64,000 bases of DNA from DASSQJ01 sp963772645 (GCA_963772645.1 CAVYYD010000010.1:310001-374000), one strand, 5' to 3'; numbered from the stretch's first letter, positions 18,299 to 27,906 are shown. A program made the numbers and translations. The notes: generated by a model not told the origin, from the sequence alone.

Positions 18299-19189
18299 AT
18301 GACCACCAGTGCCCCGTACGCCGAGGAGGCCCGACGGCTGCTGGTCGAGCAGACCGACCGCACCCTGACCGGGCTCGTGGACGACCCCGCCCTCGTCGCG
18401 GCCGTGGTCGGGGTCGAGCGGCTCGTCGTGGCGACCGGGTCGACCGATGCCGCGACCCTGCGAGCGGCCCTCCGTCCGCGCGGTCAGCGCGATCCCGCCG
18501 TCGCCGAGGTCGCGCAGGAGGCCGTCGCCTCCGTCGTCGCGGGCCTGGAGCGGCGGGAGTCCGGGGAGCCGGTCGACGCGGGGGTGGTCAACGCCGATGC
18601 CGGCCGGCACGAGATCGTCACCGACGCGACCCTGCTCCGAGCCGGGGTCCGCGCCGCGCAGCGGTCCTACGACGCGATGCCGTACTACCGGCTCCGCTAC
18701 GGCGGTCGCGGGGCCCGGTTCGCCAGCACCGACACGGCCTGGCTGATCTCCCTCGCCGACCAGGGCCGGGAGCAGGCGGTGCGGCAGGTGTGGTGGCTCG
18801 CCCGCGTGCTGGCGAACCGGGGGATGCCGGCGCTGCTGCTCGAGCAGCACCTCACCGCCCTCGTCGCCGAGCTGGGCTCCGCAGCCGGCCCCGACGCTGC
18901 CGGGACGCTCCCCGCCGCCGCCGAGGCCCTCGCCACGGCCCGTCGCCGACACGTCGACGACGACCTGCTCGACCGCGCCGACCGGTGGGCCGAGGAGGCG
19001 CTCGGTGCGGACCTGCCGTTCCCGGGCACCGGCCGGCTCCTGGCCGCCGCGACCGCGGACGAGCTGTCCGGGCTCGCGCCGGATGACCGACAGGTCTACG
19101 AGTGGCTCAGCTACCCCGAGCGGGTGCACCCCGACGCCGGGCACCGGCTGCACGCCCTGCGTGACCGGATCCGCGCCGCCGCCCGCTGA
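18299..19189 (+). CDS. Hypothetical protein, unknown function
   Basis: I do not recognise this 296-residue protein. It is soluble and Ala/Leu/Glu-rich, with no signal peptide, membrane segment or Cys cluster. The most distinctive part is YDAMPYYRLRYGGRGARF and the adjacent TDTAWLISLADQG around residues 120-145. The helical C-terminal half includes WLARVLANRGMPALLLEQHL, and the sequence closes YEWLSYPERVHPDAGHRLHALR. A start at the second ATG (18299) is chosen over 18290; neither has a good ribosome-binding site. Codon use matches its neighbours. It is divergent from htpX and convergent with nuoN2. Confidence 0.6.
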   Translation: MTTSAPYAEEARRLLVEQTDRTLTGLVDDPALVAAVVGVERLVVATGSTDAATLRAALRPRGQRDPAVAEVAQEAVASVVAGLERRESGEPVDAGVVNADAGRHEIVTDATLLRAGVRAAQRSYDAMPYYRLRYGGRGARFASTDTAWLISLADQGREQAVRQVWWLARVLANRGMPALLLEQHLTALVAELGSAAGPDAAGTLPAAAEALATARRRHVDDDLLDRADRWAEEALGADLPFPGTGRLLAAATADELSGLAPDDRQVYEWLSYPERVHPDAGHRLHALRDRIRAAAR

Positions 19190-19206
19190 CCCACCTGCGG
19201 GCGGGC

Positions 19207-20685
19207 TCAGCCGAGCAGCCCGAGGAGGGCGTGCGGGAGCGCGCTGGTCAGGACGAGGACGAGGCTGCCGAGGACGAGCACGGCAGCCGTCGGCCGGCCC
19301 CGCCGCGGGGCCGGGCCGCCCGCGCCGGGTTCCCCCCTGCCCTCGGTCGCCGCGCGCGGGCGGGCGACGAGCAGCGCCAGCCAGCGCAGGTACACGGCCA
19401 CACCGAGGACGACCGCCACGACGGCGACCGCGACGAGGGCCCACAGGCCGGCCCCGACCGCGGGCCGAACGGCCACCACCTTGGCCACGAGCCCGACGAC
19501 CCCCGGCGGCAGGCCGGCGAGGACGAGCAGCGCGAGGACGAGCGCACCACCGGCGAGCGGGTCGCTCCGCAGCGCACCACGGAACCCCTCGAGCGTCGCC
19601 GCCCCGATCCGGGTCACCGCGGCGAAGGCGACGACCGTGGCCGTCGCGTAGACCAGGACGTACGCCGCCGCCGCGCGCACCCCGTCCTGGGTCAGCGCGC
19701 ACAGCGGGAGCACGGCCCAGCCGGCCTGCGCGACGGTCGACCACGCGAGGAGGCGGGTCGGGTCGGACTGGCGCAGCGCCATGACGTTGCCGAGCAGCAG
19801 GGACGCCGCCGACACCACGGCGAGCGGCAGCAGCACGCCGCCGGCCCCGGTGCCGACCAGGGCGCGGACCACGACGACCAACGCAGCCACGGCGGCCAGC
19901 TTGGACGCGGCGGCGAGGAACGCGGCGGTGCCGAGATCGGCGGTCGAGTACGCCTGCGGGGTCCAGGCGTGGAACGGGACGAGCGAGAGCTTGAACCCGA
20001 GGCCGGCGAGGAGCACCGCCACCGCGAGGACCAGCACCGGGCGGGTCGCCGGGTCGGCCCAGGCCGTCCGGGCGCCCTCCTCGAGGAACGCCGCGTCACC
20101 GGTGGCGGTCGACCAGAGCGCCACCCCGAGGACGAGCAGCGCGAACGAGGTGACCGAGGTGACGAGCAGGCTCAGCGCACCGTGCGCGGCCCGTCCGGTG
20201 CCGCGCAGGGCGACGAGCGCGACGAGCGGGACCGTCGCGAGCTCGAGCGCGACGAGCCACGAGCCGAGGTCGCGGGCCGCGGCCACCGCGACACCACCGG
20301 AGGATGCGGCGAGGACGAGCATCGTCGTGACGACCCGGTCCCGGGGGTCGGGGGCGCTGTCGTGGAGCAACGCGAGCGCGGCGGCCGCCGCGAGCAGCAC
20401 CCCGGCCTGGAGGCTGGACTCCAGCGGCCCGGCGGTCCACAGGCAGGCGCCGGCCGGCGCCGGGAGGCACAGGGTGCGCAGCGGCTCGGCCGGGTCGCCG
20501 AAGGAGCCGCGCAGGGCGAGGGCGGCACTCGCGAGCAGGAGCACCGCCGCCAGCGGGGCGGCCCAGCCACCGGCCGGCAGCCGGCGCGGCAGCACCGCGT
20601 CGAGGAGGAGCACGAGGACCGCGCCCCCGGCCGGGACCAGGGCCGGGGCGAGGACGAGCCAGTCGATGCCGACGAGGGTGGTCAC
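19207..20685 (-). CDS. nuoN2: Complex I antiporter-like subunit N, second cluster
   Basis: This 492-residue polytopic protein is a proton-channel subunit of the Mrp-antiporter type found in complex I. The conserved VPFHAWTPQAYSTAD and the helix-boundary lysine/histidine region place it with NuoN. About 14 hydrophobic segments are visible. It is the last gene of the nuoA2-N2 operon and starts GTGA over the nuoM2 stop. It is clearly diverged from the NuoN at 36018-37565, so it is a paralogue and not a recent duplicate. It is 17 bp from the convergent unknown gene. Confidence 0.85.
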   Translation of the reverse strand: MTTLVGIDWLVLAPALVPAGGAVLVLLLDAVLPRRLPAGGWAAPLAAVLLLASAALALRGSFGDPAEPLRTLCLPAPAGACLWTAGPLESSLQAGVLLAAAAALALLHDSAPDPRDRVVTTMLVLAASSGGVAVAAARDLGSWLVALELATVPLVALVALRGTGRAAHGALSLLVTSVTSFALLVLGVALWSTATGDAAFLEEGARTAWADPATRPVLVLAVAVLLAGLGFKLSLVPFHAWTPQAYSTADLGTAAFLAAASKLAAVAALVVVVRALVGTGAGGVLLPLAVVSAASLLLGNVMALRQSDPTRLLAWSTVAQAGWAVLPLCALTQDGVRAAAAYVLVYATATVVAFAAVTRIGAATLEGFRGALRSDPLAGGALVLALLVLAGLPPGVVGLVAKVVAVRPAVGAGLWALVAVAVVAVVLGVAVYLRWLALLVARPRAATEGRGEPGAGGPAPRRGRPTAAVLVLGSLVLVLTSALPHALLGLLG

Positions 20686-22154
20686 CGGGCGACCCCGATC
20701 CGGGCTACCGCGTCGGCGGTCACCGAGAGCACCGTCATCGGCGCGACACCGAGGACGACGACCGTCGTCGCGAGGACACCGAGGACCACCCGTTCGACCC
20801 CGACCGTGTCCGCCGTCGGGGAGAGGTCCGGGTCGGGCCGGTCCCCGACCCAGACCAGCCGGGCCACGCGCAGGGCGTAGGCGGCCGCGAGCGCCGCGCC
20901 GGCGGCCGCCACGACGGCGCAGGCGACGAACAGCCCCCGCGGCCGGTCGGCTCCGGGGGCGAAGGCCGAGTAGACGGCGAGGAACTCTCCCCAGAACCCG
21001 GCGAGGCCCGGGAGCCCGAGGGTGGCCGCCAGCCCGAGGAGGAGGACGAACCCGAGCCGGGGCGAGGTCTCGCGAAGGGCCGGGCGCCGGACGGCGAGGT
21101 CGGCGTCACCCCACCGCTGCTTGAGGCCGCCGACGAGGACGAAGAGGAGGGCGGAGACCACGCCGTGCGCGACGTTCGCGAACAGGGCGGCCTGCAGACC
21201 GGTGTCGCTGCCGGCGGCGAGGGCCAGCACGACGAAACCCATGTGCGCGACCGAGGAGTAGGCGATGAGCCGCTTGAGGTCGCGCTCGACGAGGCAGACG
21301 AGCCCACCCCAGAGGATGCCGACGACGCCGGCGACCGCCAGGACCGGGCTGAGCCGACCGAACCCGTCGGGCACCGTGGAGAGTGGGAGCCGGACCAGGC
21401 CGTAGGTGCCCATCTTGAGCAGCACGGCCGCGAGGAGCACCGACCCCGCGGTCGGGGCCGTCGTGTGCGCCGGCGGCAGCCAGGTGTGCAGCGGGAAGAC
21501 CGGCACCTTGACCGCGAGCCCGGTGGTCAGCAGGGCCGCGACGAGCAGCTGGGTACCGGCCGGCAGCGCCGGGCCGGCGGACACCAGCACCCGCAGGTCC
21601 GAGGTTCCGGCCGCCCCGACGAGGACCAGCACCCCGACGAGCATCAGCGTCGAGCCGACCGCGGTGTAGAGGATGAAGCGCTGCCCCGCCTCGGTGCGGG
21701 CACGGGCGTCGTGCGGGTCGCCGTAGCGGCTGATCAGCACCCACATCGGGACCAGGACGAGCTCGAAGGCGACGAAGAAGAGGATCGCGTCACGGGCGGT
21801 GAAGGTGGCCAGGGCGCCGGCCTCGACGAGGAGGAGGCAGCCGAGGAACGTCGCCGGCGTGCCGCCCTCGGGCAGGTCCACCCAGGCGTGCGCAGTGACG
21901 AGCACGCCGACGGCCGCGGTGAGGAGCACGAGCGGCACCGAGATACCGTCGGCGCCGAAGGACCACCGGACCCCGAGCTCGGGCAGCCAGGCCCGGTCCA
22001 CCCCGGTGCGGAGCACCGCGAGGACGACGGCCAGGACGAGGGCCGCGCCGGACGCCGCGAGCGCGACGAGCCGCGCGGTGCCGGCGGGCAGCATCCGGCC
22101 GCCGGTGACCAGCCAGAGACCGGCCGCCGCCGGGATGCCGAGGAGCAGGCTCAC
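20682..22154 (-). CDS. nuoM2: Complex I antiporter-like subunit M, second cluster
   Basis: This 490-residue membrane subunit is of the NuoM type. It shows FFVAFELVLVPMWVLISRYG with the channel glutamate, VKVPVFPLHTWLPPAHTTAP with the essential lysine and histidine, and LIAYSSVAHMGFV on a later helix. The GTG start at 22154 overlaps the nuoL2 stop. It should form one of the proton half-channels of the membrane arm. Its end overlaps nuoN2 by 4 bp. Confidence 0.88.
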   Translation of the reverse strand: MSLLLGIPAAAGLWLVTGGRMLPAGTARLVALAASGAALVLAVVLAVLRTGVDRAWLPELGVRWSFGADGISVPLVLLTAAVGVLVTAHAWVDLPEGGTPATFLGCLLLVEAGALATFTARDAILFFVAFELVLVPMWVLISRYGDPHDARARTEAGQRFILYTAVGSTLMLVGVLVLVGAAGTSDLRVLVSAGPALPAGTQLLVAALLTTGLAVKVPVFPLHTWLPPAHTTAPTAGSVLLAAVLLKMGTYGLVRLPLSTVPDGFGRLSPVLAVAGVVGILWGGLVCLVERDLKRLIAYSSVAHMGFVVLALAAGSDTGLQAALFANVAHGVVSALLFVLVGGLKQRWGDADLAVRRPALRETSPRLGFVLLLGLAATLGLPGLAGFWGEFLAVYSAFAPGADRPRGLFVACAVVAAAGAALAAAYALRVARLVWVGDRPDPDLSPTADTVGVERVVLGVLATTVVVLGVAPMTVLSVTADAVARIGVAR

Positions 22155-24039
22155 GACCACGCGGCCACCCCTGCCACCGCGAGGGCGCCGAGGACGACGA
22201 CGGCGCCGACGACGAGCCCCACGGCCGAGCTCGGCCGCTCCCCGCCGTGGAGCCGTCCCCCGGTCCAGCCGGCCACCCGGGTCGCGACGGCGGTACCGCG
22301 CACGTAGGCGTCCACGACCTCGGTGTCGACGAACGCGACGAGCCGGGCCAGCCGCACCACGGGACGGGCGACGACACGGTGGTACAGCGCGTCGGCGCCG
22401 AGGCCGCGGTCGGCGTGCGGGACGAACCGGCGGGCGAGGACGTCGGCCGGGTCGCGGTCGAAGCCGCCACGCAGGGCCAGGACCACGCCGACGGCGATGG
22501 CGAGCACGGTGAGCAGCAGCCACCACACCGAGACCTCGTCGACCCGGAAGGCACCGGTGAGGAGGACGAGGCCGCCGAAGACGGTGCCGCCCACGAGCGC
22601 CCAGAGCACGCCGAGGACCGCCGGCGACACCCGCCCGGGGTCCGGCCGTTCCCGGACGTGCGCGGTGAGGACGAGGTAGGCGCGGGTGGCGTACGCGGCC
22701 GTGACCGCGGAGGTGAGGACGACGGCCACGAGGACGACGAGGCCGGGCCCCCGTCGGCCGCGACGGCGCCGTCCCAGGCCACCGCCACGACGTGCTCCTT
22801 GGACAGGCCGCCGACGACGAGGGGCACGCCGGCGAGCGAGAGCAGCCCGAACGAGAAGGCCGTGCGCAGCAGCGGTGCCGCGGTCGCGCTGCCCCGCAGC
22901 GTGGTGGCAGCCGTGCCGCCGGCGACGAGCCCGGCCCAGCCGATGGCGAGGAAGAGGAGTGCCTTGAAGAGGGCGTGCGACCAGAGGTGGAACAGCCCGG
23001 CGTCGGGACCGGAGGCGTACGGGGCCGCGGCCAGGGCGCCGAGCATGATGGCGACCTGGCTGACCGTCGACCACGCGAGCATCCGCTTGAGGTCGCTCTG
23101 GGCGAAGGCGAGCAGCGCGGCGAGGAGCATGGTCACGGCCGCGACCACCCCGAGGAACCAGCGGGCGCTCGGGCTGACCGCGAGGAGCGGGAAGAGCCCG
23201 GCGAGGACGACGGTCCCGGCGGCGACCATCGTCGCCGCGTGGATCAGCGCGCTCGCCGGGGTCGGGCCCTCCATCGCGTCGGGGAGCCAGTCCTGGAACG
23301 GCACCTGGGCCGACTTGCCGAGCACGCCGACGATGACGAGGGAGAGCAGCAGCGACCGGGCGGTGGCGTCGGGGGCGTGGCAGGCCGCGAGCGCACCCCC
23401 CAGGGCGTACCCGTTGTTCAGCGCGGCGTCGATGCACTCGGTGGGTCGGGCCCAGCCCGAGACGACCCCCTCCAGCCGCGTGGTCCCCGCCCCCGCCGCC
23501 AGTCCCACGACGCCGATGACGAATCCGATGTCGGCGACCCGGGTGACGAGGAACGCCTTGTGCGCGGCGCGGCGCGCGCTCGGCCGCCGCGACCAGTGGC
23601 CGATCAGGAGGTAGGAGCACCAGCCCATGACCTCCCAGCCGACGACGGTGAGGACGAGGTCGCCGGAGTGGACGACGAGCAGCATCGCCGCGGTGAAGAG
23701 CGAGACGGTCGCGGCGAACTGGCCGTAGCGGTCGTCGGTCCCGAGGTACCACACCGCGTAGACCTGCACGGCGAGCGCGACGAGGGTGACGGCGACCGCG
23801 AGCGCGGCCCGGGTGGGCCCGGCGAGCAGCTCGAGCGGGATCTCGAGCGCGCCGGTGCGCAGGGCGGGCCCGGCCGCGCGGACGACGCCGTCGGTCGCGA
23901 CCCAGCCGATGACCGCACCGAGGAGGAGGACGGCGCCGGCGCCGACGGCGACCGCCCGGGCGAGGCGGTCGTCACGGCGGACGGCGACCCCGATGCCGGC
24001 GGCCAGGGCCGGGAGCAGCACGAGCGGCCACGGGTTCAC
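22151..24039 (-). CDS. nuoL2: Complex I antiporter-like subunit L, second cluster, one apparent frameshift
   Basis: This NuoL-type proton-channel subunit has a corrected length of 629 residues. It shows GWEVMGWCSYLLIGHW, VPFQDWLPDAMEGPTPASAL, the helix LKRMLAWSTVSQ and the C-terminal extension that in complex I forms the lateral helix. The frame breaks at 22745-22752 (GGGCCCCC): one base is missing between AVAADGGP and the continuation GLVVLVAVVLTSAVTAAY. The span is one base short of a multiple of three, matching a homopolymer miscount. The GTG start overlaps the nuoK2 stop. Confidence 0.86.
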
Positions 24040-24344
24040 GGCGCCTCACCGCTGCGCTCGTCGAGGTCGATGCGGCCACGATGCCGGAAGGCGGTGAGCA
24101 CGACGGCGAGGGCGACGACCACCTCGGCGGCGGCGATCGTGATGACGAAGAGCGCCAGGATGCTGCCCGAGGCCCACCGGTCGGCGCCGGCCGCCTGGGT
24201 GGTGACGAGCAGGACCAGGCCGCCGGAGAGGACGAGCTCGACGCCGACGAGGAGCAGGACGGCGTTGCGGCGCACCGTGATCCCGGCGGCGCCGAGCCCG
24301 ACGAGCAGCGCGGCGAGGAGGTAGGGGCCGGCGAGGTGGATCAC
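24036..24344 (-). CDS. nuoK2: Complex I subunit K, second cluster
   Basis: This small (102 aa) three-helix membrane subunit is of the NuoK type. It carries the two membrane glutamates expected for proton transfer, in LLVGVELVLSGG and TIAAAEVVVALAVV. The charged tail RHRGRIDLDERSG is cytosolic. It starts GTG at 24344 inside the nuoJ2 stop (GTGA) and ends inside the nuoL2 start. Confidence 0.88.
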   Translation of the reverse strand: MIHLAGPYLLAALLVGLGAAGITVRRNAVLLLVGVELVLSGGLVLLVTTQAAGADRWASGSILALFVITIAAAEVVVALAVVLTAFRHRGRIDLDERSGEAP

Positions 24345-24934
24345 CGGGCCACACCCTCTGCCGCGGTGGCCGGGGCGGGGGTGCTGTCCGGGGCGGGCGT
24401 GGCGTCCGGGGCCGCGGCGGCCTCCGGTTCCGGGGCCCCGGGGCGCAGCCGGGACACCGCGAGGGCCGCGACGAGGGCCGCGAGCAGCAGGAGGCTGAGC
24501 AGCTCGAACGGCCACACCCACGTGCCGAAGAGCTGCCCGGCGACCTGGGTCGAGGTGACGTCGGCACGCTGCACCGTCCCGGTGCCCGCGAGCGGCAGCA
24601 GCACGGAGAGGAGGAGCCCCGCCACGGCGGCACCGAGCACCGCGGCACCGAGCCGGCGCCACCCGGGGACGGCGTGCCCGGCATCGGGTCCGATCGGCGC
24701 ACGGGTGAGCATGAGCGCGAAGAGGACGAGGACGACGACCGCGCCGACGTAGACGAGGACGAGGACGAGGGCGACGAGCTCCGCGCCGAGCACGAGGAGC
24801 GAACCCGCGACGCCGAGCAGGGCGACGACCAGCCAGAGCGCCGAGTGGACGACCTGGCGGGTCGTGACCGCGAACAGGCCGGCCACCACAGCGATGAGGC
24901 CGCACGCCGTGAACGCGGTGTCGAGGGCCGTCAC
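24341..24934 (-). CDS. nuoJ2: Complex I subunit J, second cluster, with Pro/Ala-rich tail
   Basis: This 197-residue membrane subunit is of the NuoJ type. Five helices are visible, including ALWLVVALLGVAGSLLVLGAE and the conserved LVYVGAVVVLVLFALML. Unusually, the protein ends in a ~30-residue Ala/Pro/Glu-rich tail (with PDATPAPDSTPAPATAAEG) not needed for the NuoJ fold. The NuoI2 protein coded just upstream ends in a similar composition. It starts GTG at 24934 within the nuoI2 stop. Confidence 0.85.
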   Translation of the reverse strand: MTALDTAFTACGLIAVVAGLFAVTTRQVVHSALWLVVALLGVAGSLLVLGAELVALVLVLVYVGAVVVLVLFALMLTRAPIGPDAGHAVPGWRRLGAAVLGAAVAGLLLSVLLPLAGTGTVQRADVTSTQVAGQLFGTWVWPFELLSLLLLAALVAALAVSRLRPGAPEPEAAAAPDATPAPDSTPAPATAAEGVAR

Positions 24935-25680
24935 GTCGGCTCCTCCGGTGGCTCCACCTCGGGTGGGACGCCGTCCGGCCGGGGTCCCTCGCCCGGCTGG
25001 ACGGGGGCCTCGCCCGGCGCGGCAGGTGCCTCGACCGTCCCGGCCTCGCCCGGCTCGGCCGGGGCCTCGCCGGCGGCGCGGGTGACGGTGCGCGGCCGGA
25101 CGGTGCGCGGCGGGCGGGCGGCGGCGCCGCCGGCGACGAGACCGGTCCCGCGGGCCGGGCGGGCGGCGGCCGCGACCTCCGCCGGCTCGGCGGCGTGCTC
25201 GTCGAGCGCCGGTGGCGGCGGAACCGTGGCCATCCAGTCCCCGAGTCGCTCCTTCTCGTGCAACAGGTCGCGGATGTCGGTCTCGGCGTACTCGAACTGC
25301 GGGCTCCAGAAGAGCGCGTCGAAGGGGCACACCTCGACGCAGATACCGCAGTACATGCACAGCGAGAAGTCGATGGCGAACCGGTCGAGGACGTTGCGCT
25401 GGCGCTCGCGGCCGCCCGGGGTGCTCGCCGGGATCGTCTCCTTGTGCGAGTCGATGTAGATGCACCAGTCGGGGCACTCGCGCGCGCAGAGCATGCACGA
25501 GGTGCAGTTCTCCTCGAGGAGGGCGATGACCCCGCGGCTGCGTGGAGGCAGGCTCGGCGGGACGTCGGGGTACTCGGCGGTGTGCGTGGGCCGGGCCGCG
25601 GTGCGGGCCGTCGCCGCCAGGCCCCTGAGGATGCCGGGCAGGCCGCCGCGCCCGCGGGGGTCCCTCCCGGAGGTGCTCAC
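24931..25680 (-). CDS. nuoI2: Complex I subunit I (2x4Fe-4S), second cluster, long acidic tail
   Basis: This peripheral-arm ferredoxin-like subunit carries electrons to cluster N2. Both four-cysteine sets are present: C59, C62, C65, C69 (CTSCMLCARECP) and C108, C111, C114, C118 (CMYCGICVEVCP). NuoI normally ends soon after the fold. Here residues 151-249 are a low-complexity Pro/Ala/Glu extension with short basic patches, probably disordered. The total is 249 residues. The GTG start at 25680 overlaps the nuoH2 stop. Confidence 0.9.
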   Translation of the reverse strand: MSTSGRDPRGRGGLPGILRGLAATARTAARPTHTAEYPDVPPSLPPRSRGVIALLEENCTSCMLCARECPDWCIYIDSHKETIPASTPGGRERQRNVLDRFAIDFSLCMYCGICVEVCPFDALFWSPQFEYAETDIRDLLHEKERLGDWMATVPPPPALDEHAAEPAEVAAAARPARGTGLVAGGAAARPPRTVRPRTVTRAAGEAPAEPGEAGTVEAPAAPGEAPVQPGEGPRPDGVPPEVEPPEEPT

Positions 25681-26633
25681 GTGCCCATCACCACCCCGAC
25701 CGCGGTGAGGACGAGCTGGAGCACGGCGAGGGGCACCAGCCAGAGCCAGGCGAGCCGCTGGAGCTGGTCCTCGCGCAGCCGTGGCCAGGAGACCCGCACC
25801 CAGATGACGACGACCGCGACCACCAGGCCCTTGAGGAGGGTCCAGAGCCAGCCGAGGGCCTCGGGCGCCGGCCCGTGCCAGCCACCGAGCCAGAGCACGG
25901 CGAAGAGCAGCGCCACGACGACGATGCCGGCGTACTCGGCGAGGAGGAAGAAGGCGAAGCGCAGACCCGTGTACTCGGTCCACGCCCCGAGGACGAGCTC
26001 GGCGTCCGCGATGGGCATGTCGAACGGGGGCCGCTGGAGCTCGGCGACCGCGGCGACGAGGAAGACCGCCGCCCCGGGCAGCTGCCACAGCATCCACCAC
26101 GGTGACCAGCGGTCGGCGAGCACCGACAGCGACAGCGAGCCCCCCGCGAGGGCCACCGACGCGACCGCGAGGACGAGCGGCAGCTCGTAGGAGACGAGCT
26201 GGGCCGCGGCCCGCAGGCCGCCGAGCAGGGAGTACTTGTTGCCGCTGGACCACCCGGCCATCAGCGTGCCGAGCGCGCCCACCGAGGTGACGGCGAGGAC
26301 GAGGATGACCGAGCCGGGCACGTCGACGGCGGCGACGCCGGGGTGCACGGGCACGAGGGCAAGGGCGACGAGGTAGGGGACCAGCGCGACGGCGGGGGCG
26401 AGCCGGAAGACCCACCGGTCCGCGGCCCGGGGCGTGATGTCCTCCTTCTGGATGAACTTCACCCCGTCGGCCACGAGCTGCGCCCAGCCGTGGAAGCCGC
26501 CGGCGTACATGGGGCCGAGCCTGCCCTGCATGTGCGCCATGACCTTGTGCTCGGCCTGCCCGACGAGCAGCGGCAGGACGAGGAAGGCGACGAGCACGGC
26601 GAGGGCGCGCAGGACGATGTCGAGGACGGTCAC
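25677..26633 (-). CDS. nuoH2: Complex I subunit H, second cluster
   Basis: This 318-residue membrane subunit, with about eight helices, forms the quinone tunnel at the arm junction. Conserved features are AEHKVMAHMQGRLGPMYAG, GVKFIQKEDITP, the acidic loop in AELQRPPFDMPIADAELVLG and TEYTGLRFAFFLLAEYAG. It follows nuoC2 directly with a GTGA overlap, exactly where nuoD would stand in a full operon. It must therefore pair with a NuoD made elsewhere, or the complex works without one. Confidence 0.9.
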   Translation of the reverse strand: MTVLDIVLRALAVLVAFLVLPLLVGQAEHKVMAHMQGRLGPMYAGGFHGWAQLVADGVKFIQKEDITPRAADRWVFRLAPAVALVPYLVALALVPVHPGVAAVDVPGSVILVLAVTSVGALGTLMAGWSSGNKYSLLGGLRAAAQLVSYELPLVLAVASVALAGGSLSLSVLADRWSPWWMLWQLPGAAVFLVAAVAELQRPPFDMPIADAELVLGAWTEYTGLRFAFFLLAEYAGIVVVALLFAVLWLGGWHGPAPEALGWLWTLLKGLVVAVVVIWVRVSWPRLREDQLQRLAWLWLVPLAVLQLVLTAVGVVMGT

Positions 26634-27160
26634 CGCGGCCCCCACTCCGGCGGGGGGACTCCCGGCGCCTGGACCCGGCGGCGGCTCGGGGAGCGGGCCG
26701 AGTCGTGCCCCTCCCCTGGCTCCTTGCCGCCCGGCCACGGCTTGCTGGCCCGGGCCGCCAGCTGGAACGACTTGCGCAGCGGGGTGCCCTCGAACCCGTC
26801 GGGGAGCAGCAGCGGGCGCAGGCCGAGCCCGGTGCCGTCGTCGAAGCCGGAGAACTCGATCCCGAACATCTCGAAGGTCTCGCGCTCGTGCCACGCGGCG
26901 CCGGCGAGGACGCCGGTGACCGAGTCGAGCGGCTCGCCGTCGGGCACCCGGGTGGTCAGGAGCAGCCCGCGCAGCGCACCGGGCGTCGAGAGGTCGTAGA
27001 GGTGACAGACGACGTCGAAGCCCGGGGCGGCCTCGTCGTAGGTACGGTCGACGGCGCTCAACCAGTCGAGGAAGGCGAACCCGTCGGCCCGAGCGGAGGC
27101 GACGGCATCCCGCCAGCCACCGGGCTCGACCACCCGCGTCACGTCCGCCACGTTCGGCAC
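26630..27160 (-). CDS. nuoC2: Complex I subunit C (30 kDa type), second cluster
   Basis: This peripheral-arm subunit has about 176 residues from the GTG at 27160. The core motif HERETFEMFGIEFSGF matches the NuoC signature, followed by LRPLLLPDGFEGTPLRKSF. The C-terminal ~35 residues are Arg/Pro-rich and unlike standard NuoC. The start is uncertain: no strong ribosome-binding site is visible, and further in-frame GTG codons exist nearby. There is no NuoD domain fused to it or following it. A 164-bp gap separates it from nuoB2, the only sizeable gap in this operon. Confidence 0.82.
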   Translation of the reverse strand: MPNVADVTRVVEPGGWRDAVASARADGFAFLDWLSAVDRTYDEAAPGFDVVCHLYDLSTPGALRGLLLTTRVPDGEPLDSVTGVLAGAAWHERETFEMFGIEFSGFDDGTGLGLRPLLLPDGFEGTPLRKSFQLAARASKPWPGGKEPGEGHDSARSPSRRRVQAPGVPPPEWGPR

Positions 27161-27324
27161 CCTACCGACAGCGGCGCCGTCCGGCAGGGGTCTCGCCGGC
27201 GGTGCGTGCTGCGGCGCGTGCGGGGTCGCGGCTCCCGCACGCCCCCGCGGGCCGCATCGACCCCACACCCGCGGGGCGGGTCAGGCCGGCGGCGTCCTCG
27301 CCCCGGCGGTGCCGTCAGGGTCGC

Positions 27325-27906
27325 TCACGGCTTGGCGACGAGCCCGCGGGTGACCTCGCCCGCACCGGCCCTGCGGTGGCCGGCGTACCGGCCCGGCTGC
27401 CGCGCGCCGATCGAGGCGCCGCTGACCCGCTCGCCCGCGATCTTCTCCTGCAGACGGATGATGCCCTGGAGCAGCGCCTCGGGGCGCGGCGGGCAGCCCG
27501 GCACGTAGACGTCGACCGGGATGAGCTGGTCGACCCCCTTGGTCACCGAGTAGGAGTCCCAGTACGGGCCGCCGGAGTTCGAGCAGGCACCGAACGAGAT
27601 GACGTACTTCGGCTCCGGCATCTGGTCGTAGAGGCGCCGGATGGCCGGGGCCATCTTGTCGGTGACCGTCCCCGAGACGATCATGAGGTCGGCCTGGCGG
27701 GGGCCCGGGGCGAACGGGATCACCCCGAGCCGGATGAAGTCGTGGCGGCCCATCGAGGTGGCGATGAACTCGATGGCGCAGCAGGCGAGCCCGAAGTTGA
27801 AGACCCACAGCGAGTAGCGGCGCCCCCAGTTGAGGACCACCCGCAGCGGCTTCGGCGCGTGCTCGGCCACCGGCCCGACGCGCGGCATCGGCAGGTCCAC
27901 GCTCAC
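27325..27906 (-). CDS. nuoB2: Complex I subunit B (N2 cluster), second cluster
   Basis: This 193-residue peripheral subunit holds terminal 4Fe-4S cluster N2 next to the quinone site. All four ligand cysteines are present: the tandem pair in FGLACCAIEF, then SFGACSNSGG and YVPGCPPRPE. Arg/Gly/Ala-rich residues form the C-terminal tail. The GTG start at 27906 overlaps the nuoA2 stop. An intact N2 site argues that this cluster is a working electron-transfer complex and not a bare antiporter. Confidence 0.9.
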   Translation of the reverse strand: MSVDLPMPRVGPVAEHAPKPLRVVLNWGRRYSLWVFNFGLACCAIEFIATSMGRHDFIRLGVIPFAPGPRQADLMIVSGTVTDKMAPAIRRLYDQMPEPKYVISFGACSNSGGPYWDSYSVTKGVDQLIPVDVYVPGCPPRPEALLQGIIRLQEKIAGERVSGASIGARQPGRYAGHRRAGAGEVTRGLVAKP

